In this document: positions 47,878-56,663 of the stretch, in pieces
Position numbering within the stretch: the stretch's first letter is position 1
Layout of the letters: the number at the start of each line of letters is the position of its first letter
Source of the DNA: Pseudomonadota bacterium
GTDB taxonomy: Bacteria > Pseudomonadota > Gammaproteobacteria > Steroidobacterales > Steroidobacteraceae
NCBI GenBank assembly: GCA_947449495.1
Contig: CANFSB010000002.1
Location: 62,001 to 126,000 of the forward strand
DNA: 64,000 bases
Reading direction: 5' to 3'
Made by a program: the position numbers and the translations under genes
Notes under the pieces: generated by a model
Database searches by the model: none
Told to the model about the DNA's origin: nothing
Seen by the model: only the letters and a program-made list of their open reading frames with translations

Positions 47878-48722
47878 TGCAAGCACTGACCTCCTTATGT
47901 GTTGCAGTAGCCAGTATGTGTTGCGGCATAGTGTTGTGGCGCAGCGGGGAAGGTCTTGCACAATGGTTGCGGGCAGGGCACAAACGCCTAGCAGAGCGCG
48001 ATCTAGCCGATCTGTTCATTTTCATCGATCCGCGTCGATTGGCGCTGGCCGGTGCCGGCAGTGCGTTGCTGTTGCTGCTTGTACTGTGGTCCGTAGGGTT
48101 GCCGCTGCTGGCCGCGTTACTGCCCGCTTTGGCAACAGTGCTGTGTCCGCGCTGGCTTATCTTTTGGCTACGGGCTCGCCGCAGTCGAAGATTACTGTCC
48201 CAATTGCCCGACGCCCTGGCCTTGCTGGCTGGTTTGCTGCGCTCCGGTCATGGACTGACTCAAGCCCTGTCGCAGCTGGCTTCGCGGCAGGCGGCACCTC
48301 TGGGGCAGGAGTTGCAGCTGCTGCTGCGCAAGCATCGCTTGGGCCTGCCCTTGGATAAGGCGCTGGCCGAGTTGCACCAGCGCGTACCAGAGCCCGATAT
48401 CGCGCTGCTGGCCACAGCGATACGAGTGTCTCGAGAGTTAGGTGGCAACCTTGCCGAAACCTTGCAGCGTTTGGCAGAGGGCGTACGCAGTCGGTTGGTT
48501 TTGCGCGGCAAAATTCACGCGCTGACATCGCAGGGACGGTTGCAGGGCGTGATCGTTGGCCTGATGCCAATGGGATTGATGGCAGTGCTGTCCATCATGG
48601 ATCCGGGGCCTATGGGCTTGCTGTTCTCGACGGTTCCCGGCTGGTGTGCGCTAGCACTGATCCTGCTGCTGGAGGGTGTCGGCTTTTATCTTATACGCGG
48701 CATCATCAGGATCGATGTATGA
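47877..48722 (+). CDS. tadB: Tad pilus inner-membrane platform protein TadB
   Basis: The 281-residue protein is a type II/GspF-like platform component. It has membrane segments near the N-terminus, at about 60-100, and two at the C-terminus, with the T2SF domain in between (LPDALALLAGLLRSGHGLTQAL, LPLDKALAELHQRVPEPD, LGGNLAETLQRLAEGVRSR). TadB and TadC are expected to form a heteromeric platform over CpaF. Start at ATG 47877 within the cpaF stop; stop overlaps tadC (ATGA). Confidence 0.92.
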   Translation: MQALTSLCVAVASMCCGIVLWRSGEGLAQWLRAGHKRLAERDLADLFIFIDPRRLALAGAGSALLLLLVLWSVGLPLLAALLPALATVLCPRWLIFWLRARRSRRLLSQLPDALALLAGLLRSGHGLTQALSQLASRQAAPLGQELQLLLRKHRLGLPLDKALAELHQRVPEPDIALLATAIRVSRELGGNLAETLQRLAEGVRSRLVLRGKIHALTSQGRLQGVIVGLMPMGLMAVLSIMDPGPMGLLFSTVPGWCALALILLLEGVGFYLIRGIIRIDV

Positions 48723-49606
48723 CTGTCTTACCGGTGTTGTTGAGCTGGGCTGCGCCTGTGCTTGCGGCCGTAGCGGCACTGTTGTCAGTGTTGTGCTTGC
48801 GAGGGCTGTCATTGCCCATGCAGCGTGCGCCGTCGGTCGCACGTGTGCTTCCATGGCCACTGCGTGCAGGTTGGTTGCCTGCTCGCTGGGTGGCTGTGAT
48901 GGTGCGCAGGACTGCACCAGCACAGCATTTGAGCCGCATTCAGGCAGAGCTGGCTCGCTGTGATTTGGATTCTGTGTTGGATGCGTCACAGTGGCTCGGT
49001 TTGAGATTGGTAGTGCTTGTCATACTGATGACAGTGGCCATTCTGCTGGCGGTTTCGCTGCAGTGGCAGGCAATACCACTAGCACTACTGGTTGGTGGAT
49101 TGAGCTGGTTGATGACTGGTCGCTGGCTGCACAACCTTAGAGTGGCTCGTGAGAATCAGATACTGAAGGAGTTGCCCGCCAGCTTGGATGTGCTGACCCT
49201 CTGCGTTGAAGCCGGTGCAACGCTCACGGCAGCGTTGCGCATGGTGATGGATAAGGCTCCGGACACCCCATTACGCGGTGTTTTTGAACGTGTGTTGCGT
49301 GAGGTGCGTGCCGGCCGTACTCGCGTCGAAGCGCTTGAGCATATTGCCAGCATCTACAGACTCGATTGCCTCGATGCCTTGGTTAGCGCGTTGCTGCACA
49401 GTGAAGGTGCAGGGGTCAGTTTGGGATCCTTGTTGCGTGCACAGGCCGAACAACGAAGTGCAGAGCGACACTTGCGCGCTGAACGTCTCGCGCTGCAGGC
49501 CCCGGTCAAAATGCTAGGACCGTTGGTGCTGTGTATTTTCCCCTGCACGTTTGTCGTGATCAGCGTACCGATCGTTGCTCGTGTGCTGGAGGCGACAACG
49601 CCATGA
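48719..49606 (+). CDS. tadC: Tad pilus inner-membrane platform protein TadC
   Basis: The 295-residue paralogue of TadB has its T2SF domain at about 150-260, with LPASLDVLTLCVEAGATLTAAL and SIYRLDCLDALVSALLHSEG, a pair of membrane segments at about 100-140 and one at the end (LGPLVLCIFPCTFVVISVPIV). The gene order cpaF-tadB-tadC is the core of all Tad systems. The stop overlaps the DUF192 gene (ATGA). Confidence 0.92.
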   Translation: MTVLPVLLSWAAPVLAAVAALLSVLCLRGLSLPMQRAPSVARVLPWPLRAGWLPARWVAVMVRRTAPAQHLSRIQAELARCDLDSVLDASQWLGLRLVVLVILMTVAILLAVSLQWQAIPLALLVGGLSWLMTGRWLHNLRVARENQILKELPASLDVLTLCVEAGATLTAALRMVMDKAPDTPLRGVFERVLREVRAGRTRVEALEHIASIYRLDCLDALVSALLHSEGAGVSLGSLLRAQAEQRSAERHLRAERLALQAPVKMLGPLVLCIFPCTFVVISVPIVARVLEATTP

Positions 49607-49944
49607 GGCACTGTCGCATCGAGGTCAATCACCGCCGCCTTCGCCAGGTAACGGTGTGTATCTGCCAAACACGCGTGGAGCGTGCCCGGGGTTTGTTGTT
49701 TCGCCGCTGGAGCAGCAGCACTGCACTGCTGCTGCAGGCTTGCAATGCCGTTCATACCTGGGGCATGGATCAGCCGCTGGATCTGCTGTTTTGCGATCAG
49801 GAAGATCGCATCATTCATATGGTCTGCGGTCTGCAGCCGTGGCGCTTCGCCAGACGCTCCAGAGCTCACAGCGTCTGGGAATTCAGAGCGGGTGCCATCA
49901 CCGAGCTGGGTCTGCGCTGTGGAGATCGAATCCGGCCATGCTAA
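49603..49944 (+). CDS. DUF192 family protein in the Tad operon
   Basis: The 113-residue protein resembles DUF192: VERARGLLFRR matches the family's ARGLMFR segment, and HTWGMDQPLDLLFCDQEDRIIHM matches the MxxTxxPLDxxFxDxxxxI stretch. DUF192 proteins are mostly exported, but this one lacks a signal peptide and begins with a basic, Cys-containing segment, so it should be cytoplasmic. It overlaps tadC by 4 and the next pseudopilin by 7 bases. Genes of this family recur in Tad loci; the function is not known. Confidence 0.75.
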   Translation: MRHCRIEVNHRRLRQVTVCICQTRVERARGLLFRRWSSSTALLLQACNAVHTWGMDQPLDLLFCDQEDRIIHMVCGLQPWRFARRSRAHSVWEFRAGAITELGLRCGDRIRPC

Positions 49945-50591
49945 AGCGGGCTCAAGCCGGTGCGACGCTGGTCGAGTTCCAGGTGGTCGGTCTATTGTGT
50001 TTGTTGCCGTTGCTGCTGGGTCTGCTGCAGCTGGCCTTGCTGTTACTTGCTAGCCCGCTGCTGCATTACGCGACCTTCCAAGCTGTTCGGGCCGGCACGT
50101 TTGCCGGTGCTGACCCCGCAGTGATGCGGCGTGCCCTGGCCGTAGGCCTGATGCCCTTGCAGGTTGAGGGTGGCAAAACCCTGAGCGCGTCTAACGCACC
50201 GGGCGTGGCGGCCGCTGCCGCGGCGCGCTCGATGGCCGATGTACTAGTGTTCGCACGCATCACACTGATGCAACCTGGCACGGCAGCGTTTGAAGATTTT
50301 TCGGTCGACACCGCGCAGGGCAGGGCGATACCCAACACCTCGTTGTTGCAGCGCTCTGGCGCGCCGGGACTGCGCAGTGGCAGATCCATTCAGCAAGCCA
50401 ATGTGCTGCAGGTTCGCGTCGATTGGTGCGCGCCCTTGGTCGTGCCGCTGATCGATCGTTTGCTGGTGGGTGTACTGCGCGGGTTGGATGCTGATTTGCA
50501 CAGCCAAGTCTGCTATGCCGCCGGTCGCGTGCCCTTGCGCGGCAGCGCGGCGCTCAACATGCAGTCAGATGTTCGTTTTCACGGCGATTGA
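49938..50591 (+). CDS. tadE: TadE-like minor pseudopilin
   Basis: The 217-residue protein starts MLKRAQAGATLVEFQVVGLL: short basic leader, G-ATLV-EF class III cleavage site, hydrophobic helix to about residue 38. A soluble C-terminal part with two Cys (in RVDWCAPLVVP and SQVCYAAG) follows. This is the classical TadE layout. It is the last gene of the operon, and its 3' end overlaps the convergent nucleotidyltransferase by 13 bases. Confidence 0.8.
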   Translation: MLKRAQAGATLVEFQVVGLLCLLPLLLGLLQLALLLLASPLLHYATFQAVRAGTFAGADPAVMRRALAVGLMPLQVEGGKTLSASNAPGVAAAAAARSMADVLVFARITLMQPGTAAFEDFSVDTAQGRAIPNTSLLQRSGAPGLRSGRSIQQANVLQVRVDWCAPLVVPLIDRLLVGVLRGLDADLHSQVCYAAGRVPLRGSAALNMQSDVRFHGD

Positions 50592-51178
50592 GCCAGTGCC
50601 TGCAAATCTTCGGGATGATCAATGTCCCACTCTGCTGCAGGCATAGGTACCCGCAGTAGGCTGTCTAAGTGTCGCTGCAATACGGTTCTGGCCCCGGCGT
50701 CGCCCCGTAGTGCTCCTAGCTGTGCCAAGCAACTGGCCGGAAAAATGGCTGGCACCCCCACGGTGCCGCTATACGCCGCGGCGACAATGCTGCCGCTGCG
50801 GCTCATCCAGACATCTTGCAGGCGCTGTAGATCCACCACCGTGACAGCAGGTTGATCCACCAAGGTCACCAGTAGGCCGTCGCACTGCCCATCGACATCG
50901 TTGGCCATCAGGCGCAACGAGCTGGCCATGCCTTCCTCCCAGTCACGGTTTATGCGCACCGATGCCGCTGAACGGCGCAGCAGCAGCGCCAATTCGGCAG
51001 CCCCGCACCCCAACACGACAGTGACCGGGCCGGCCCCCAAGGCCAGAGCCCGGGCGGTTGCGCCCTCCAGCAGCGTCTGGCCAGCCAAACGCGCCAATTG
51101 CTTTGGCGAGCCATAACGGCGCGAGGCTCCGGCGGCAAGGACGACGGTGTGCAGGACAGGGGGGCTATCGATCGTCAT
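50579..51178 (-). CDS. MobA/MocA-like nucleotidyltransferase
   Basis: The 199-residue protein has the NTP-transferase fold with VVLAAGASRRYGSPKQL at the N-terminus (GxSxRxGxxKxL-type nucleotide-binding loop) and LVTLVDQPAV, where the Asp binds metal. MocA and MobA transfer CMP or GMP to molybdopterin; the TLVDQP form is seen in MocA-like enzymes. No molybdenum cofactor gene is adjacent, although msrP, a molybdenum enzyme, lies 10 kb on. It diverges from thrA. Confidence 0.85.
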   Translation of the reverse strand: MTIDSPPVLHTVVLAAGASRRYGSPKQLARLAGQTLLEGATARALALGAGPVTVVLGCGAAELALLLRRSAASVRINRDWEEGMASSLRLMANDVDGQCDGLLVTLVDQPAVTVVDLQRLQDVWMSRSGSIVAAAYSGTVGVPAIFPASCLAQLGALRGDAGARTVLQRHLDSLLRVPMPAAEWDIDHPEDLQALAQSP

Positions 51179-51296
51179 GGGACGGGGGTCTCGGAACTGT
51201 TTCGTGACAGAATATGCGCCTTGCCTAGCCTAGCCCCGCTCGCTACCATTCAAAAGTTTTTTCCCTATCAAACAGCAACTTCTGCAGCAAAATACG

Positions 51297-53789
51297 ATGA
51301 CGCATCACGCAAACGCGGCCTGGGTCGTGCACAAATTCGGTGGCTCCAGCGTCGCCGACGCCGGCTGTTTCCGCCGGGTGGCCGATATCCTCGACTCGCA
51401 GCCCTCGCCGCGACTGGGCGTTGTGCTTTCGGCCTGCAAGGGTGTCACCGACGCGCTGCTGGGCCTAGTGGCCCTAGCCGAGAGGCAGGATGACAGTTGG
51501 CGGGCCGCCCTGGTGGCGTTGCGCGAGCGTCATGCCGTCATCGCCAACACCCTGCTCGACGCCGACGGGGCGGGGCTGTGGTTGCAGCGTTTTGATAAAG
51601 ACAGCGCCGACATTGCCGGCATCCTGCAGACCACGCACATCATGCGGTCCGCTGCGCAGAACGTGCGCGACCTGGTGGCCGGCTATGGCGAGATCTGGTC
51701 CACCTCTTTGTTCGTGCCGTTCCTGGCCCGGCACAGGGGTCCCACGGGCGCACCGGTACGCTGGATCGATGCCCGCCGCTGCGTGGTTGTTGAGTGGGGC
51801 CCACTGGGTCCGGCTGTCCTATGGGACGTGTCACGCCAGAAGCTGTCGGCGCTTGTCGAATCGGACTTTGCCGGCACACTCATCATTACCGGTTTCATTG
51901 CCAGCGATGGTGCGGGCATTCAGACCACGCTGGGACGCAACGGCAGCGATTTCTCTGCGTCGGTGTTTGGCTCACTGCTGGATGCGGCAGAGATTCACAT
52001 CTGGACAGACGTTGACGGCGTATTGTCAGCCGACCCGCGCCGCGTGCCTAACGCACAAGTCATTGATTCGCTCTCATACAATGAAGCGATGGAGCTGGCG
52101 TATTTCGGCGCCAAGGTGATCCATCCGCAGACGATGGCACCGGCGGTGGGGCGTTCCATACCCATCTATATCCGCAACACCTTCAATCCTGCGGGTCCCG
52201 GCACTCTCATCTGTGCCAAGCCGGATTCGCAACTCTTGGTCAAAGGCATCACCACCATAGAGGGTATTGCCCTGGTCAACATCGAGGGTGCCGGCATGAT
52301 TGGCGTGCCCGGTACTGCGCACCGGCTGTTCGGGGCACTGCGCGAAGAGGGCATATCGGTCATTCTCATTTCGCAGGGCAGTTCAGAACACTCCATCTGC
52401 TGCGCCATCCCGCAGGACCAGTCTGAGCGGGCCTTGCGCGTGGTGCGCGCCGCATTTCGTCGTGAACTCGACGAAGGCCAAATCCAAAGCGTAGAAGCAT
52501 CACCAGATCTGGCAATCCTTGCTGTGGTGGGTGATGGCATGGCCGGCACACCCGGTGTGTCTGCCAAGGTCTTCAATGCACTCGGTGCCGCCGCTGTTAA
52601 TGTGCGGGCAATTGCGCAGGGCGCCTCAGAGCGCAACATTTCAGTTGTTGTCGATGGCAAGCACGCCACGCGTGCGCTGCGCGCGACGCATGCCAGCTTC
52701 TATCTTTCGCCCAACACCTTCTCCATTGGTTTGATCGGACCCGGCACAGTAGGGCGCGTGCTGCTGGATCAGCTCGCCTCACAACAGGCGCGCTTGTCAC
52801 GCGAGTTCAAGCTCGATCTGCGAGTGCGCGGCATCATGGGTAGCAAACGCATGTTGCTGTCGGAGCCGGGCGCAGACCTTGATCACTGGCGTGACGAACT
52901 GCAGTCGCAGGCTGTACCAGCCGATCTGAAGCGATTTGTTGAACATGTGCAGGCAGATTATTTGCCGCACACAGTCATCATCGATTGCACCGCCGATGGT
53001 GAGGTGGCAAGCCACTATCGCGATTGGCTGGAAGCCGGCATTCATGTGGTGACCCCGAACAAGAAAGCCAACAGCGCCAGCATGGACTACTACGATTCGC
53101 TCAAGGCCGCGCGTCGTGTTGGCGGTTCACACTACCTGTACGAAGGCACTGTAGGTGCCGGTCTGCCTGTCGTTCAAACCTTGCGTGACTTGCGCGAGAC
53201 CGGCGACGAGATCGAGAGCATCGAAGGTATTTTCTCCGGCACGCTCGCTTATCTGTTCAATGTTTATGACGGCAGCGTGCCGTTCTCCGCCATCGTGCGT
53301 GAGGCCAAGCAGCGCGGCTATACAGAGCCGGATCCGCGCGATGATCTATCTGGTACCGATGTGGCACGCAAGCTCACCATCCTGGCGCGTGAAATGGGCC
53401 TGCGCCTGGAGATGTCCGACGTGAAGGTGGCAAGCCTTGTGCCGGTAGATCTGGAGCACGGCACCATCGACGGCTTTCTCGATGGCTTGTCGGCTTACGA
53501 TGCCGGCATGCAAGAGCGCTTTGCTGCAGCCGCAGCCGCCGGCAAAGTGTTGCGCTATGTCGGTCGCATCACCAGCACTGGCGAGGCCACTGTGGGCTTG
53601 GTCGAACTGGATCGCAAACACGCGTTTGCCAACATTGCCCTCACCGACAACGTGGTGCGCTTCTCCACTGCGCGCTACAACACAAATGCTCTGATCGTGC
53701 AGGGGCCCGGCGCTGGGCCTGAAGTCACGGCAGGTGGCGTGTTCGGCGACCTGCTCAGACTGTCTGCTTACCTCGGAGCCCGTTTATGA
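51297..53789 (+). CDS. thrA: Bifunctional aspartokinase / homoserine dehydrogenase
   Basis: The 830-residue fusion (E. coli ThrA 820) phosphorylates aspartate and later reduces aspartate semialdehyde to homoserine. The kinase starts with WVVHKFGGSSVADAG and has GRNGSDFSASVFGSLLDA. Two ACT regulatory modules lie at about 320-460, with QGSSEHSICCAI and QGASERNISVVV. The dehydrogenase begins with FSIGLIGPGTVGRVLLDQL and has HVVTPNKKANS, HYLYEGTVGAGLPV and GIFSGTLAYLFN. ACT domains imply threonine feedback. No leader peptide or attenuator is evident in the 118 bases upstream. The stop overlaps thrB (ATGA). Confidence 0.96.
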   Translation: MTHHANAAWVVHKFGGSSVADAGCFRRVADILDSQPSPRLGVVLSACKGVTDALLGLVALAERQDDSWRAALVALRERHAVIANTLLDADGAGLWLQRFDKDSADIAGILQTTHIMRSAAQNVRDLVAGYGEIWSTSLFVPFLARHRGPTGAPVRWIDARRCVVVEWGPLGPAVLWDVSRQKLSALVESDFAGTLIITGFIASDGAGIQTTLGRNGSDFSASVFGSLLDAAEIHIWTDVDGVLSADPRRVPNAQVIDSLSYNEAMELAYFGAKVIHPQTMAPAVGRSIPIYIRNTFNPAGPGTLICAKPDSQLLVKGITTIEGIALVNIEGAGMIGVPGTAHRLFGALREEGISVILISQGSSEHSICCAIPQDQSERALRVVRAAFRRELDEGQIQSVEASPDLAILAVVGDGMAGTPGVSAKVFNALGAAAVNVRAIAQGASERNISVVVDGKHATRALRATHASFYLSPNTFSIGLIGPGTVGRVLLDQLASQQARLSREFKLDLRVRGIMGSKRMLLSEPGADLDHWRDELQSQAVPADLKRFVEHVQADYLPHTVIIDCTADGEVASHYRDWLEAGIHVVTPNKKANSASMDYYDSLKAARRVGGSHYLYEGTVGAGLPVVQTLRDLRETGDEIESIEGIFSGTLAYLFNVYDGSVPFSAIVREAKQRGYTEPDPRDDLSGTDVARKLTILAREMGLRLEMSDVKVASLVPVDLEHGTIDGFLDGLSAYDAGMQERFAAAAAAGKVLRYVGRITSTGEATVGLVELDRKHAFANIALTDNVVRFSTARYNTNALIVQGPGAGPEVTAGGVFGDLLRLSAYLGARL

Positions 53790-54721
53790 GCGTGACACGC
53801 GCTACCGCCTTTGCGCCGGGCTCGGTGGCCAATGTGGCCATCGGCTTCGACATCCTGGGCTTTTCGGTCGATGCGGTTGGCGATCGCGTCACAGCCACGC
53901 GCAGCGCCACCCCCGGTGTACGGGTGCTGGCCATACGCGGCACCAAAGACGATCTGCCACTCGAGGCTGCGCGCAATACCGCTGGGCGCGCAGTGATGGC
54001 CATGGTTGAGGCTTTGGGCCTGGACTACGGCATCGATCTGGAGATCGACAAGGGCATTCCTCTGAGCTCCGGTTTGGGTGGGTCTGCAGCCTCTGCGGTT
54101 GCCGCAGTGGTTGCGGTCAACGCCTTGTTGCCGGTGCCGCTGGCGCGCATCGAACTGCTCGGTTACGCCATGCAAGGCGAGGCGGTGGCCAGCGGGTCAC
54201 GCCATGCGGACAACATCTCCCCGTCGCTGTTTGGTGGCCTGGTTCTCACCGTTGGCATCGACCATCCGCGGGTCAAGCAGATCCCTGTACCCAAGGGCGT
54301 CAGTGCCGTTATTGCGCATCCGCATTTGTATGTGTCGACCAAGCAGGCGCGCGCCATCCTCAGCGGCACGGTCCTCATGTCCGACTTTGTCTGGCAGACG
54401 GCCAATCTCGCTGGCTTTATTTCAGCTTGCTACACCGACGACATCGACCTTATTCGCGAGACCTTGCAGGACGTGGTGATTGAGCCGCAGCGACAGTTGC
54501 TCATCCCGGGTTTCATGCAAGTGCGTGATGCAGCGATGGCCCAGGGTGCATTGGGCTGTTCCATCTCCGGTGCTGGTCCAACCATGTTTGCGCTGGCTCT
54601 CGATGCCGATGCCGAACGCGTTCGCCAAGCCATGATTGAACAGTTCTCTCTGCGCAAACTCGAAGTCGATCATTGGATCGTGCCGATGAGCTCGGCCGGT
54701 GCACGCGTGGTGGCTGCCTGA
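53786..54721 (+). CDS. thrB: Homoserine kinase
   Basis: This GHMP kinase phosphorylates homoserine. In 311 residues: the N-terminal VTRATAFAPGSVANVAIGFD, the ATP-binding loop IPLSSGLGGSAASAVAAV and the C-terminal GALGCSISGAGPTMFAL. Length is close to E. coli ThrB (310). Start and stop overlap with its neighbours by 4 and 1 bases. Confidence 0.97.
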   Translation: MSVTRATAFAPGSVANVAIGFDILGFSVDAVGDRVTATRSATPGVRVLAIRGTKDDLPLEAARNTAGRAVMAMVEALGLDYGIDLEIDKGIPLSSGLGGSAASAVAAVVAVNALLPVPLARIELLGYAMQGEAVASGSRHADNISPSLFGGLVLTVGIDHPRVKQIPVPKGVSAVIAHPHLYVSTKQARAILSGTVLMSDFVWQTANLAGFISACYTDDIDLIRETLQDVVIEPQRQLLIPGFMQVRDAAMAQGALGCSISGAGPTMFALALDADAERVRQAMIEQFSLRKLEVDHWIVPMSSAGARVVAA

Positions 54722-56016
54722 TGCGGTTTGCCAGTACGCGCGGTGGCGCGCCTGAGGTTGGCTTCAGTGCGGCTTTGGTGCAGGGCCTGGCGCCAGATGG
54801 TGGCCTGTATGTGCCGCAGCAGTGGCCGCAGTTGCCACTGGATAGCTGGCCTGCCGCCAGTGACCTTGCATCACTTGCAGAGCCTCTGGTGCAGCGCTTT
54901 ACCCAAGGTGATGCGCTGGCTGATCAGGCCGGCAACATCGTGCGCGATGCATTCAATTTTCCGGTCCCGCTGGTGCCGTTGGAGGCTGACGGCCGGCTGA
55001 GTGTGCTCGAACTGTTCCACGGTCCTACCGCGGCCTTTAAAGATTTTGGCGCGCGATTCCTTGCGGCCTGCATGACCCGCATCCGCAGCGGCAATCCCAA
55101 GCCTCTGCGCATCCTAGTCGCCACGTCCGGTGACACAGGCGGTGCCGTGGCCGCAGCGTTTCACCGGCGCCCCGGCATCGAGGTGGTGGTGCTGTTTCCA
55201 AAGGGGCTCGTGTCACCCACCCAAGAGCGGCAGCTGACGTGCTGGGGCGAGAACGTTACCAGCCTTGCCGTGCGCGGCACCTTTGATGACTGCCAGCGAC
55301 TGGTTAAAGAAGCATTTCTTGATCCGCAGCTGCAGGCCTCGGCCGAACTGTCCTCGGCCAACAGCATTAATCTGGGGCGCTTACTGCCGCAGGCCGCTTA
55401 TTACGTGGCCACCAGTCTGGCTGTGTGGCGCAGCACCGGCGAGAAAGCCTCGTTCATTATTCCCAGCGGCAACTTGGGTAACTCCGTGGCCTGTTTATGG
55501 GCTCGTCAGATGGGCCTGCCGATCGCAGACATCGTGCTGGCTCACAATGCCAATCGCACTGTGCCGGATTATCTTCAGACCGGTGTGCTGCGACCGCGCC
55601 CGAGCATAGCCACCTTGGCCTCGGCGATGGATGTCGGCAGCCCCAGTAACCTTGAGCGTATGTCCTGGCTGTATCCGGATGCGGCGCAGTTGGGCCAGCA
55701 GGTCGAAGCTGTTTCGATCAGCGACGCACAGATCCGTACGCGCATAGTCACCGACTTTGCAGCACGCGGGCAGGTGTGGTGTCCGCACACAGCCACTGCG
55801 GCAGAAGCCTACGAGATGTTGCCGGCAGAGCGCCGCGCAGCAGGGCGCTGGGTATTGGTGGGTACTGCGCACCCAGCCAAGTTTCGCGAAATCGTCGAGC
55901 CGCTCATTGGGCAGCCCGTCGAGGTTCCGGATAACCTGCGCCGCTTGTTCGAGCTGCCATCGCAATCGACCGAGATTGACGCCAGTCTGGCGGCTTTACG
56001 CAAAGTCATTGGCTGA
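54721..56016 (+). CDS. thrC: Threonine synthase
   Basis: ThrC converts O-phosphohomoserine to threonine with PLP. The 431-residue protein starts MRFASTRGGAPEVGFSAAL, has the PLP lysine in FHGPTAAFKDFGARFLA, the phosphate-binding VATSGDTGGAVAAAFH and IPSGNLGNSVACL. Its ATG shares a base with the thrB stop (TGATG); a frame reaching back to 54673 is inside thrB. This completes thrABC. Confidence 0.97.
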   Translation: MRFASTRGGAPEVGFSAALVQGLAPDGGLYVPQQWPQLPLDSWPAASDLASLAEPLVQRFTQGDALADQAGNIVRDAFNFPVPLVPLEADGRLSVLELFHGPTAAFKDFGARFLAACMTRIRSGNPKPLRILVATSGDTGGAVAAAFHRRPGIEVVVLFPKGLVSPTQERQLTCWGENVTSLAVRGTFDDCQRLVKEAFLDPQLQASAELSSANSINLGRLLPQAAYYVATSLAVWRSTGEKASFIIPSGNLGNSVACLWARQMGLPIADIVLAHNANRTVPDYLQTGVLRPRPSIATLASAMDVGSPSNLERMSWLYPDAAQLGQQVEAVSISDAQIRTRIVTDFAARGQVWCPHTATAAEAYEMLPAERRAAGRWVLVGTAHPAKFREIVEPLIGQPVEVPDNLRRLFELPSQSTEIDASLAALRKVIG

Positions 56017-56024
56017 AACTGTTC

Positions 56025-56651
56025 ATGGACGAGCTGTTAACAGTCGAAAACCGCATGATCGCAGCCGTGACTGGCTCGATCATGCTCGCTGCTATGTTGG
56101 TGTCGGTGTGGCGGGTGTGGCGTCGCCGGCACGCGCGGGCCAAGTTGCAAAACACCATTCGTAAGCTGGGTCTGGATGCAGTGCAGGATGCGCTGGTGCC
56201 GGATGGGATGGGCGGCTGGTTGCATATCGACTTTATGCTGCTGACGCCCAATGGCGTGTTGCTGGTTGAGTTGCACGACATTGCGGGCAATGTGTTCGGT
56301 GGCGATCAGATGACCCAGTGGACGGTTATTGATGGGCCGCGCCGCAGTACGTTTGGCAATCCGCAGGGTGCTATGTATGACCGCGTCGCGGCGGTTAAGT
56401 CGCTGACCAATGACTTGCAGGTACAAGGCCGGCTGGTGTTTGGCCGCCGTGCTCGCTTCCCCAAAGGCTTGCCACGTTGGACAACCAGCTTTGATTCACT
56501 GCGGGCGGAGTTTCCGCTGCTCGATGCGTCCACTCGCAACGATCTACTGGCACGGTTCCGCGATGAATGGACGGCGCTGCGAGCAGCGTTGGAGACCAGC
56601 ACGGGCCTGCATCAGTCGCGATCTTTTTTGCAGGAAGTGTTTTTCGAATAG
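56025..56651 (+). CDS. NERD-domain membrane protein
   Basis: The 208-residue protein has one N-terminal membrane segment (about 11-30), a basic stretch (WRRRHARAKL) and a nuclease-related NERD domain at about 38-150 with DGMGGWLHIDFMLLTPNGV, LLVELHDIAGNVFGG and the Trp in QMTQWTVIDG. The Asp-Glu-x-x pattern of PD-(D/E)xK folds is present as D..D/E but the Lys is His here (VELHD where VExK is usual), so nuclease activity is doubtful. It lies 8 bases after thrC and may be cotranscribed with thrABC. No function is assigned. Confidence 0.75.
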   Translation: MDELLTVENRMIAAVTGSIMLAAMLVSVWRVWRRRHARAKLQNTIRKLGLDAVQDALVPDGMGGWLHIDFMLLTPNGVLLVELHDIAGNVFGGDQMTQWTVIDGPRRSTFGNPQGAMYDRVAAVKSLTNDLQVQGRLVFGRRARFPKGLPRWTTSFDSLRAEFPLLDASTRNDLLARFRDEWTALRAALETSTGLHQSRSFLQEVFFE

Positions 56652-56663
56652 CGTCGTCGCGAT

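Noticed and set aside
51179-51296. Threonine attenuator or leader peptide before thrA
   Set aside because: No short frame with Thr/Ile codon runs and no terminator with a T-tract; the short TTTTTT stretch near 51257-51262 is not preceded by a stem.
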